DNA of 41,692 nucleotides, taken from assembly GCA_013152655.1 (NCBI GenBank), contig JAADFW010000273.1, forward strand, positions 5,962-47,653, read 5' to 3'. Positions 15,895 to 22,343 of the stretch are shown piece by piece. The translations under genes were made by a program, and so were the position numbers. Source of the DNA: Chlorobiota bacterium. Its GTDB lineage: Bacteria > Bacteroidota > Bacteroidia > Bacteroidales > B39-G9. The stretch's first letter is position 1, and each line of letters begins with the position of its first letter. Below the pieces are notes generated by a model that searched no databases, was not told the DNA's origin, and saw only the letters and a list, made by a program, of their open reading frames with translations.

Positions 15895-17232
15895 TTAATA
15901 TTCTACTTGAATTTTTTCAGGTACAGGACTATATTTTCTGATAATTACGCGGTCGCCCTTGTCGTAAGAAAAATAATTCCATAACCAGTTTATTGCAATA
16001 AGTAATTTGTTTCTGACACCAATTATGGTCATTAAATGAATAAACGACCAAATAAGCCATGCCAAAAAACCACTAAATTTCATGTTATTAATAACAGCAA
16101 CCGCTTTTTTCTTTCCGATGGTTGCCATTGAGCCTTTATCATGGTATTTAAAAGATGATGCAGGTTTGTCTTTAATTATTTTAATAAGATTTGTTGCTAA
16201 AGTTTTGCCTTGCTGAATAGCTGCTTGTGCTACCATTGGGTGCCCGTTTGGGTACTCTTTGGTTTTCATTACAGCCAAATCGCCAATTGCAAACACATTT
16301 GCAAGTGATTTAACCTTAGAATTTGAATCAACAATTATTCTGTTTTGCTTGTTAATGGCATCAGTTGGCAAACCACTAAAAGTTACACCCTGTACACCTG
16401 CTGTCCAAATGAAAGTAGCTGCATTTATTGTATTTCCGTTATCAAGCGTAATTTTTGTTCCATCGTACATTTTTGTGCGTGTATTTAGCAAAACATCCAC
16501 CTTCATTTCGGAGAGATAATTAATAGTTTTGTCTGATAGTTTAGTCGGCATTTGTTGTAACAGCCGGTTGTTTGCTTCAATTAAAAATATTTTCATTTCA
16601 ATATTTTTAAGCTCAGGATAATCTCTTGGCAATACATATTTCTTAAACTCGGCTAATGCACCTGCCATTTCAACACCTGCCGGGCCGCCTCCAATTATGG
16701 CAATGCTACTTAATATTTCTTTTTCTTCTTTTATGCAGGTTACGGCAGCTTTTTCTAAGTTTTGCAACAGTTCGCTTCTTATATCCAGCGAATCGGTAAC
16801 TGATTTTAAACCTTGTCCGAAATTTTTAAACCCATCATTTCCGAAGTAATTAGTAGTACTTCCACCAGCCAACACAAGATAGTCATAATACACATATCCT
16901 ATTGAAGTATTGAGCCGTTTGTTTTCTGAATCAATTCCGGTAACCTCAGCCATACGGAATACTACATTTTTAAAATTGTTGAATAATTTTCTGAATGGAA
17001 AAACAATGCTGTCAGGTTCAATACCGCTGGTTGCAACCTGGTAAAGCAAAGGCATAAACTGGTGAAAATTGTTTTTATCAATAAGCACAACCTGCACGGG
17101 CATATTCCTTAATTTTTTAACCAAATTTAAGCCTGCAAAACCGCCACCCACAATTATTATTCTGGGAAGTTTAGTTTCAGGAACACAAATATGTCCCTTT
17201 TCAAAGCAGTTTATTTTTTCGCAACATTGCAT
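15895..17232 (-). CDS. Type II NADH dehydrogenase-like flavoprotein with Cys-rich N-terminus
   Basis: A 445-aa member of the NDH-2 family, which passes electrons from NADH to quinone without pumping protons. It shows the FAD motif IIIVGGGFAGLNLV, the family segment FHQFMPLLYQVATSG, the second nucleotide motif IAIIGGGPAGVEMAGALAEF, and FAIGDLAVM near the C-terminal FAD site. A hydrophobic amphipathic stretch near the end (FLAWLIWSFIHLMTI) suits membrane attachment. The first 17 residues (MQCCEKINCFEKGHICV) have four cysteines not usual for the family. It lies 24 bp after the PII-like gene. Confidence 0.85.
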   Translation of the reverse strand: MQCCEKINCFEKGHICVPETKLPRIIIVGGGFAGLNLVKKLRNMPVQVVLIDKNNFHQFMPLLYQVATSGIEPDSIVFPFRKLFNNFKNVVFRMAEVTGIDSENKRLNTSIGYVYYDYLVLAGGSTTNYFGNDGFKNFGQGLKSVTDSLDIRSELLQNLEKAAVTCIKEEKEILSSIAIIGGGPAGVEMAGALAEFKKYVLPRDYPELKNIEMKIFLIEANNRLLQQMPTKLSDKTINYLSEMKVDVLLNTRTKMYDGTKITLDNGNTINAATFIWTAGVQGVTFSGLPTDAINKQNRIIVDSNSKVKSLANVFAIGDLAVMKTKEYPNGHPMVAQAAIQQGKTLATNLIKIIKDKPASSFKYHDKGSMATIGKKKAVAVINNMKFSGFLAWLIWSFIHLMTIIGVRNKLLIAINWLWNYFSYDKGDRVIIRKYSPVPEKIQVEY

Positions 17233-17256
17233 ATGTCAAAAATCTTATAATTAATG

Positions 17257-17598
17257 TTATACGGCAAGAATGCCACTTTCGTCGGTTCTTACTTTATACA
17301 CTTCATCAACAGGCGATATAATAATCATTCCGTCGCCACGGTATCCGGTACGGCCGTTTTGTTTTATAGTGTCAATTATTTTCCGGATGTGTTCGTCAGC
17401 TACCAGTATTTCAAGTTTAATAACTCTGTATGCATTGGCAAACGGATATTTTTCGCTTATGTGGCCTTTTTCTTCATCGGTATAATGGCCGGTTCCTTCA
17501 CAATCTACAAACGTCATACAACAAAATCCTTCTTTTTTTAAGGCATTGTACACGTCTTCTATTTTACGATGCCGTATGTAAGCTTTTATTAGTTTCAT
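17257..17598 (-). CDS. PII (GlnB-like) signalling protein in a metal operon
   Basis: A 113-aa PII-family protein. The start MKLIKAYIRHRKIEDVYNAL and the end GYRGDGMIIISPVDEVYKVRT follow canonical GlnB closely. The T-loop region (CEGTGHYTDEEKGHISEKYPFANAYR) differs in sequence from nitrogen-type PII and lacks the usual uridylylated-Tyr context, and FCCMTFVDCEG has three cysteines. PII-like proteins linked to heavy-metal efflux have been described as a separate branch, and this fits that branch by context. It lies 24 bp upstream of NDH-2. A role in sensing nucleotide or metal state is inferred. Confidence 0.82.
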   Translation of the reverse strand: MKLIKAYIRHRKIEDVYNALKKEGFCCMTFVDCEGTGHYTDEEKGHISEKYPFANAYRVIKLEILVADEHIRKIIDTIKQNGRTGYRGDGMIIISPVDEVYKVRTDESGILAV

Positions 17599-17653
17599 GA
17601 TTTACAGTTTTTAAATGTTTAATTGTTCAATTTACGTTTTAATGCTAAGTAAG

Positions 17654-17869
17654 TCAACTTTTTTCAGGGCAACTTACCAAGTTAGTAATTCCACAAGCAG
17701 CGCAAGCGGTTGATTCACTACTAATATTATCAGTTTTACAAGAATGTACTGTAAATTCTGCATTTTTATCATACAATTGTTTTATCCAGATTGTAAGCAT
17801 AAAGATACCTACAAGTCCTGTTGACAGAAAAAACATTTTTACAAATAAGCTTAATAAATGAGTGTCCAT
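17654..17869 (-). CDS. Small Cys-rich single-pass membrane protein
   Basis: About 71 aa if started at the ATG at 17869 (MDTHLLSLFVKMFF); the longer ORF-track start adds a basic, Ser/Thr-rich stretch with no support. One hydrophobic helix (FFLSTGLVGIFMLTIWI) is followed by a polar tail with five cysteines (HSCKTDN, CAACGITNLVSC). I recognise no family. It is the first gene after the HYC copy at 18032 and precedes the PII-like gene, so it may be expressed from the same operator. A metal-binding tail facing the periplasm or cytoplasm is plausible. Confidence 0.5.
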   Translation of the reverse strand: MDTHLLSLFVKMFFLSTGLVGIFMLTIWIKQLYDKNAEFTVHSCKTDNISSESTACAACGITNLVSCPEKS

Positions 17870-18031
17870 TTTTTTAAATTTTAACTGTTTAATATTTAAT
17901 AATTTCGAAGTATTTCTTTTAATAGAAACAGGAGTTTGAATTGAAACGGATTGCTTCAAATCAAATTTACCGGATAGCATATTCAATAATAACAGAGTTA
18001 TTTAACGAATATACATATCTGGAACATTACA

Positions 18032-18472
18032 TTATAAAAGGAATGATTGTATCAGAGAGAGGAATTGTCCTGTGCCTGGCCAATTATTGTTAGTATTATC
18101 GAAATTTGTTTCTTTTTTGTAAGATGTGAAAAGATTAGTTTCATCCTCATAAAGAGTTCTGAAAGGGGTAGAAACAAAATTATTGCTTATACTTATTTCT
18201 TGTACGGTATTTGTAAAGTAATCGCTTATTTTTACAAATGTTGTTTCATTATTACAACTATCGGTTTCACTCCCATATATTTGAAACATAACTTTATGAT
18301 TCATATTCATTGCTTGTTTCATATGGCCGTTAACGTGGTCACAGTTTTCAGCTTTTGTATCAATGCCGTATGAATATAAATTACCGTTACAATAATGAAA
18401 ATTAATAGTCAGCCCAACTGTTGTAACTAACAGAAAGAGAGATAAGATAGTATAGCTGACTTTTTTAATCAT
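18032..18472 (-). CDS. HYC_CC_PP family protein, copy 2
   Basis: About 146 aa from the ATG at 18472 (MIKKVSYTILSLFLLVTTVGL). It has a signal-anchor-like hydrophobic N-terminus, followed at once by the family motif NFHYCNGNLYSYGID and NC (this copy lacks the second Cys of the CC). A Met/His patch follows (HMKQAMNMNHKVM), then FVKISDYFTNT. The family is small, exported and found in Bacteroidota, usually near copper genes; its function is unknown. A tandem 21-bp operator lies 51-86 bp upstream of the start, and the gene heads the long train of 5.8-18 kb. Confidence 0.78.
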   Translation of the reverse strand: MIKKVSYTILSLFLLVTTVGLTINFHYCNGNLYSYGIDTKAENCDHVNGHMKQAMNMNHKVMFQIYGSETDSCNNETTFVKISDYFTNTVQEISISNNFVSTPFRTLYEDETNLFTSYKKETNFDNTNNNWPGTGQFLSLIQSFLL

Positions 18473-18492
18473 AGTGTTTTTTATTATACAAG

Positions 18493-18500
18493 TAAAAGTA
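18493..18500 (-). promoter_or_regulatory. Candidate -7 box of the copy 2 promoter
   Basis: TACTTTTA on the minus strand, a near match to the Bacteroidota TAnnTTTG box, 27 bp from the conserved ATTG/CAA of the operator. The same spacing is seen at the HYC copy 1 and copA promoters. Confidence 0.5.
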
Positions 18501-18522
18501 TTTAGATTCAAGCAATTAAGTA

Positions 18523-18558
18523 TTATACAATTTTCAGAAAAACTTACATAATTTTCAG
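18523..18558 (-). promoter_or_regulatory. Tandem 21-bp-spaced operator, copy 2
   Basis: Two direct repeats, TTATACAATTTTCAG (18523-18537) and TTACATAATTTTCAG (18544-18558), with starts exactly 21 bp apart. A 44-bp block including both is identical before HYC copy 3. This is the geometry of an AraC-family operator; the HMA-AraC protein at 32592-33164 is the candidate ligand. Confidence 0.75.
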
Positions 18559-18565
18559 GTTTTTA

Positions 18566-18883
18566 TTAGTGATTCAAGTCACAACAATCCAGCTTTTTAT
18601 TGCCGTATGCTTGCTTGTTTTCATTTATCATATTCTGAATTATACGTGTAAAAAAACCGGGTTTTTCATTTTCTGTTTTAAACAAAATTCCTGATTTACT
18701 GAACAACTGCTGTAAAAAATTCTTGCTTAAAATAAATGAATTATAATTCAAGCTGATGAGTTCATTAGTAATATTAAAACTTTGAATTCCTTCTGTTTTT
18801 TCTATCAGTACTTTAATTTTTTGTTTTTCAGTTTCCAGTAAGGGTTTTTCAAGATAAAATACTGTTGATTTATATTCTTCCAT
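18566..18883 (-). CDS. Degenerate HMA-like small protein with C-terminal CC
   Basis: About 105 aa from the ATG at 18883 (MEEYKSTVFYLEKPL). The order of strands and helices (VFYLEKP, KIKVLIEKTEGIQSFNI, NELISLNYN, LQQLFSKSGILF) resembles an HMA ferredoxin-like fold, but the metal-binding CxxC is absent. The C-terminus is basic and ends LDCCDLNH, so the only cysteines are a vicinal pair. No signal peptide is present, which suggests a cytoplasmic protein. It is the last gene of the AlbA_2/zinc-ribbon/SPFH group. It may be a partner or an evolved remnant of an HMA chaperone; confidence is low. Confidence 0.5.
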   Translation of the reverse strand: MEEYKSTVFYLEKPLLETEKQKIKVLIEKTEGIQSFNITNELISLNYNSFILSKNFLQQLFSKSGILFKTENEKPGFFTRIIQNMINENKQAYGNKKLDCCDLNH

Positions 18884-18952
18884 GATTTTAATATTTAAGA
18901 GTGAAGTTATAATTTTTTTGTTTTTTATTATTATAGTTTTAAAATTTAACAA

Positions 18953-19765
18953 TTATTTACCGGTATCAACAATAACAGGTAGTCCATCTTTGCCTAAGGG
19001 AATAAAATAGAAAGTTGAATTGGGGCTTTTTGACAATTTATCCTGTACTTCAAGGGCCTTAAATTGCAGATACTTAACAGTTAGCCCCTCGTCAATTATT
19101 TGCTGTGCATCTCTTTGTCCGCGTGCTTTAATTCTTTGAATTTCAGCTTCTTTTTCGGCTATTTCCATTTCAAAAGATTTTTGTTCAATTTGTTGTTTGG
19201 TAGCCAGTTTAACATCAGTTGCCTGCGTTACTACCGGAGAATACATGATATGGTCAAGTGTTACACGGTCAATGTCAATATGTTTACCTGAAAGTTCGTT
19301 CTTTAAATTCTCAAAAATTTCTGTTTCAATTTCAGTACTTTTAGCTGACAGTTCGCTGTAAATATATTTTGCCAGAATGCTTCTTGTTACACTGATAAAT
19401 TCGGGTTTAACTATGCTTTGATAATAATTTCTTCCAATTTCAAGTATTAAACTTGGCAATTCGTCTTGCTTGGGTTTTAAAATTACCGATACCGATAAAG
19501 TAGTATGTAATTCATCAGAAGTTAGAATTGAAATTTCCTCCTGGTAGCTTTTTAACTGAACATTATACTTCATCATATTATTCCATGGCATTTTCCATGC
19601 AAGTCCGTCTGCATAAACCTTTTCGGTTTTCAGCCCTCTTCCAAGCGGCCTGTTTATTACTCCGTTGTATCCGGGCTTAATTATTGCCGCACAACCGTTA
19701 ACAATGAATATTATTGCAATTCCTATTGCTAAATTAAATATTGATATATTTTTTATAGTTTTCAT
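18953..19765 (-). CDS. SPFH/prohibitin-like protein with lipoprotein signal
   Basis: A 270-aa SPFH (band 7) domain protein. The N-terminus is hydrophobic and ends in a lipobox (IVNGC), so it may be lipid-anchored on the periplasmic side rather than carrying a plain membrane helix. Prohibitin-type features follow: KPGYNGVINRPLGRGL, the SPFH core YQEEISILTSDELHTTLSVSV, then a helical coiled-coil stretch with KATKQQIEQKSFEMEIAEKEAE-like repeats (about residues 185-225). SPFH proteins scaffold membrane complexes and proteases. It is encoded 4 bp after the zinc-ribbon gene. Its link to copper is contextual. Confidence 0.8.
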   Translation of the reverse strand: MKTIKNISIFNLAIGIAIIFIVNGCAAIIKPGYNGVINRPLGRGLKTEKVYADGLAWKMPWNNMMKYNVQLKSYQEEISILTSDELHTTLSVSVILKPKQDELPSLILEIGRNYYQSIVKPEFISVTRSILAKYIYSELSAKSTEIETEIFENLKNELSGKHIDIDRVTLDHIMYSPVVTQATDVKLATKQQIEQKSFEMEIAEKEAEIQRIKARGQRDAQQIIDEGLTVKYLQFKALEVQDKLSKSPNSTFYFIPLGKDGLPVIVDTGK

Positions 19766-19769
19766 TTTA

Positions 19770-20186
19770 TTAATTTTTTAAGTGATTAAACGAATATTTA
19801 TTACATACCGGACACCAGCTATTTCTAACTTTTATACTAAAAGCTGAAGTAAACCAGCGATGTCCGATTTTACACTCCCATAGCAATTTGCTTTTAGAGT
19901 TTATATACTTTTGTGACAAACATTTACCTCCTTTCTTATTAGCTAATTCAACCATTTCTTCAATTGTAAGTTTTTTATTGCCTGCACAAACAGGACACCA
20001 GCTATTCTGATGTATCAAACTATCAGGCTGGGCCCACCATTTATGCCCGTTTTTACATTGCCATAGCAATTTTATTTTCTGATTTTTATAAGTATCTGAT
20101 AAACAGCAGCCCCCTTTCAGTTCTGCTATTTTATGCATATAGTGAATATTTAGCTTTGTCTTTTTATAATTTATAGTAAGATTCAT
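19770..20186 (-). CDS. Double zinc-ribbon protein (PF14311-like)
   Basis: A 138-aa protein made of two copies of a treble-clef-type module: KLLWQCKNGHKWWAQP..NSWCPVCAG (about residues 40-70) and KLLWECKIGHRWFTSA..NSWCPVCN (about 105-135). Each has Cys-x3-4-His...CPxC ligands for one zinc. Before each is a GGxCLS segment. Similar repeats occur in DUF4379-type zinc-ribbon proteins, often linked to nucleic-acid enzymes; no catalytic domain is attached here. It lies between the AlbA_2 and SPFH genes in a tight group. The likely role is nucleic-acid or metal binding. Confidence 0.7.
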   Translation of the reverse strand: MNLTINYKKTKLNIHYMHKIAELKGGCCLSDTYKNQKIKLLWQCKNGHKWWAQPDSLIHQNSWCPVCAGNKKLTIEEMVELANKKGGKCLSQKYINSKSKLLWECKIGHRWFTSAFSIKVRNSWCPVCNKYSFNHLKN

Positions 20187-20225
20187 TTTTACTTATTGAT
20201 TGTTTGAAGTATTGATATTTAATTA

Positions 20226-21032
20226 TTACTCTTTTGAAGCCAGGTAGTTAACAGTTTCCCTGGTGTTTAAAGGTTTTGTTACATTTCCTGTTCGCAAGTA
20301 AAATATAGTTCGTTCTCCCTCTTTAAAATAAACCGGATTTTTTGATGTTTCAATAAAAATGCTGCAAATTTCTTTAATGGCAATTTCATGAAAATTAATA
20401 TGTAGTAAAGGACATATATAAGCTCCAAATTTGTAAGCTACCATTTGCATGATTCGCTGTTGAAAGCCATCTTTGTTTTTTTTCTTAAGCGTAAAATAGT
20501 CGTCTGCTAATCCAATAATTTTCCCATCATCATCAACACCAAGAAGTAAAATTCCGCCTTCGCCGTTAAGAAATCCCGCAATGGATTTTAATATTACATC
20601 TTCAAGCGACTTATTTACATTTCCACGCCTGTAATCGTAACGTAGCGATGATTTGAACTCAACATGATTATTTTCTCCGTCACTTATTAATTTTGAAATA
20701 CTTCTGCTTAGCAGCTTTTCATTTGTCTTTAGCTTTTGTTTATTTTTTGTAATTGCATTTTTATATAAACCTGAACCTATACCTGTTAAACCACCGATTG
20801 TGGCAAAAGTAACGGCCATTGGCATCATATGCAGGCTAAAAGAAAGCTTCAGGCGTTCGCCAATTGTTTCAAATATTAAATGTAATGACGGGTCAATAGG
20901 ATTAAACTCAAACCAATAAATGACCATAGTAAGAGGGTGTAAAATTAAATAGCCTATAAATATTCCAATAATGGAATGTAGGAGTATATAATTTTTTGTT
21001 TTTAGATTTTTTATATTTATGTTGTTTTTCAT
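20226..21032 (-). CDS. Membrane-anchored Schlafen AlbA_2-domain protein
   Basis: A 268-aa protein. Two hydrophobic segments lie near the N-terminus (about residues 15-38 and 68-90, the second Gly-rich). The C-terminal two thirds is a Schlafen AlbA_2 (divergent AAA-4) domain: ENNHVEFKSSLRYD, KSIAGFLNGEGGILLLGVDDDG, and FYLRTGNVTKPL near the end. Such domains bind nucleic acid or nucleotides and often occur in regulators. Placing it at the membrane is unusual. It is the first gene of the group AlbA_2, zinc ribbon, SPFH, HMA-like. Its function here is unknown. Confidence 0.75.
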   Translation of the reverse strand: MKNNINIKNLKTKNYILLHSIIGIFIGYLILHPLTMVIYWFEFNPIDPSLHLIFETIGERLKLSFSLHMMPMAVTFATIGGLTGIGSGLYKNAITKNKQKLKTNEKLLSRSISKLISDGENNHVEFKSSLRYDYRRGNVNKSLEDVILKSIAGFLNGEGGILLLGVDDDGKIIGLADDYFTLKKKNKDGFQQRIMQMVAYKFGAYICPLLHINFHEIAIKEICSIFIETSKNPVYFKEGERTIFYLRTGNVTKPLNTRETVNYLASKE

Positions 21033-21064
21033 GTTTTATTAAATTAACTGTTTCGTTAATCTTT

Positions 21065-21109
21065 CAATTTGGTGTTTTAATAATATGAAGGCTGTAAATC
21101 ACCAAATTG
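21065..21109 (-). promoter_or_regulatory. Inverted repeat upstream of the AlbA_2 gene
   Basis: CAATTTGGTG and CACCAAATTG, a perfect 10-bp pair separated by 25 bp, 33 bp before the AlbA_2 start codon. It could be an operator for this gene group. The rest of 21110-21219 is AT-rich with no clear structure. Confidence 0.4.
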
Positions 21110-21219
21110 TGGAATATAAATTCAATGAATAAATCTGTAGGGTAGGTGCAACTATTACAAATAGTTTTAGTTTATTAAAGTATAGTTGTATTCAATAAAA
21201 CTATTAGCATTAGATGCAC

Positions 21220-21244
21220 AATTAGAGTCTGATAAACTCTAATT
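21220..21244 (-). terminator. Weak hairpin after HYC copy 3
   Basis: AATTAGAGT / ACTCTAATT, 9-bp stem with a 7-nt loop, just beyond the stop codon of HYC copy 3. No T run follows on the minus strand, so termination is uncertain. Confidence 0.4.
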
Positions 21245-21250
21245 AAAATT

Positions 21251-21691
21251 TTAAAGCAAATAAGATTGGAATAAAGAAAGGATTAGCCCGGTATCAGGCG
21301 AATAATTGTGAGAATTATCAAAATTTGGTGCTTCTTTGTTTACTGCAAGGTAATTAATTTTGTGCTGAATAAGGGTTTTGATAAAGAAAGTTAGAAGGTT
21401 GTTACTAATTTCTGTTTTTTGAATTGCATTCGTAAAACTATCATTGATTTTTACAATTACACTTTCATCATCGCATTTATTATTGTCGTTTCCAATGGTA
21501 TGACACATAATTTGACGATTCATGTTGATAGTTTGTTCTTTAGGAATTTCATTCTTGCAACAATTCTCAGCTTTTACATCAATACCATATGAATACAAAA
21601 CACCGGCACAGTAGTGAAGATTAATAGTCAGCCCAACTGTTGAAATTAACAATAGTACAGAGAGAATTATATAGCTGACTTTTTTAATCAT
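21251..21691 (-). CDS. HYC_CC_PP family protein, copy 3
   Basis: About 146 aa from the ATG at 21691 (MIKKVSYIILSVLLLISTVGL). The motif INLHYCAGVLYSYGID is followed by NCC, then a Met/His stretch (TINMNRQIMCH) and VIVKINDSFTNA. It is closest to copy 2: both share KAENC and the same end (SLxQSxLL), and 44 bp of promoter DNA are identical. It stands alone between the cus cluster's terminator and the AlbA_2 group. It is likely exported. Function unknown; metal binding by His, Met and Cys is plausible. Confidence 0.78.
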   Translation of the reverse strand: MIKKVSYIILSVLLLISTVGLTINLHYCAGVLYSYGIDVKAENCCKNEIPKEQTINMNRQIMCHTIGNDNNKCDDESVIVKINDSFTNAIQKTEISNNLLTFFIKTLIQHKINYLAVNKEAPNFDNSHNYSPDTGLILSLFQSYLL

Positions 21692-21712
21692 ATTATGTGC
21701 TAATTTTGTAAG

Positions 21713-21720
21713 TAAATATA
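21713..21720 (-). promoter_or_regulatory. Candidate -7 box of the copy 3 promoter
   Basis: TATATTTA on the minus strand, 26 bp from the operator's CAA. A perfect TATGTTTG also lies closer, at 21721-21728 (18 bp), so the active box is uncertain. Confidence 0.45.
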
Positions 21721-21741
21721 CAAACATACAATTGTTTGGTA

Positions 21742-21777
21742 TTATACAATTTTCAGAAAAACTTACATAATTTTCAG
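21742..21777 (-). promoter_or_regulatory. Tandem 21-bp-spaced operator, copy 3
   Basis: TTATACAATTTTCAG (21742-21756) and TTACATAATTTTCAG (21763-21777), starts 21 bp apart, identical to operator copy 2. It lies 51-86 bp before the start codon of HYC copy 3. Confidence 0.75.
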
Positions 21778-21860
21778 GTTTTTTATTGCAATAATCAGAA
21801 AGTTATATTAACCTGAAAAAATCATACAAAAGCGAAGCGAATTGTATTCAATAATAAATA

Positions 21861-21899
21861 AACAAGGGCTAACTTTATTAAATTAAGTTAACCCTTGTT
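21861..21899 (-). terminator. Terminator of the cus operon
   Basis: Arms AACAAGGGCTAACTT and AAGTTAACCCTTGTT, 15 bp with one position that is a G-U wobble in the minus-strand RNA. The hairpin is followed by TTTATTTATT on the minus strand and lies 41 bp beyond the stop of the 121-aa HMA gene, the last gene of the pump cluster. Confidence 0.75.
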
Positions 21900-21940
21900 T
21901 TGCGATAAGTACCTAATATCAGGCATTAAATTTTATTATT

Positions 21941-22306
21941 TTATTCTTTCCTGTCATATTGGCAACATCCGGGAAGCTCGTTGTATGCCTCGTCACTTCC
22001 TTTGTGCATTTCGGTATCGTATCCAACATTTGCAATTGCTTCCTGAACCATATGGTTTACCATCGTTTTGGTTGAATCGTAGCTCAATTCCATAATCTTG
22101 GTTTCTTTGTCCCAGTCAGCTTTATAAACACCTTCAATGGTATTGGCAGCTTTCTCAATTCTTTCCTCACACATTCCGCAATTACCCCATACTTTAAAAC
22201 TTATGGTTTTACTGTTTGCATTGTCTTCAACTTTTTGTTCCTGTGCATGTAAAAGGCTTGTTCCTAAAAACATTAGGCCTAATACGATTTTCATTGTTTT
22301 TTTCAT
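21941..22306 (-). CDS. Secreted HMA-domain metal-binding protein (paralogue 3)
   Basis: A 121-aa protein with a signal peptide (LLHAQ), then an HMA domain, ISFKVWGNCGMCEERIEKAA, with CxxC. The tail is YNELPGCCQYDRKE, matching the other two HMA paralogues in the island. It lies 37 bp after the CusB-like gene and just before a strong terminator, so it closes the CusA-CusC-CusB-HMA operon. It may hand periplasmic metal to the adaptor, similar in role to CusF, though it is not homologous to CusF. Confidence 0.85.
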   Translation of the reverse strand: MKKTMKIVLGLMFLGTSLLHAQEQKVEDNANSKTISFKVWGNCGMCEERIEKAANTIEGVYKADWDKETKIMELSYDSTKTMVNHMVQEAIANVGYDTEMHKGSDEAYNELPGCCQYDRKE

Positions 22307-22343
22307 TGTTTTAAGATTTATATTTATAATTGATTTTAAACTC

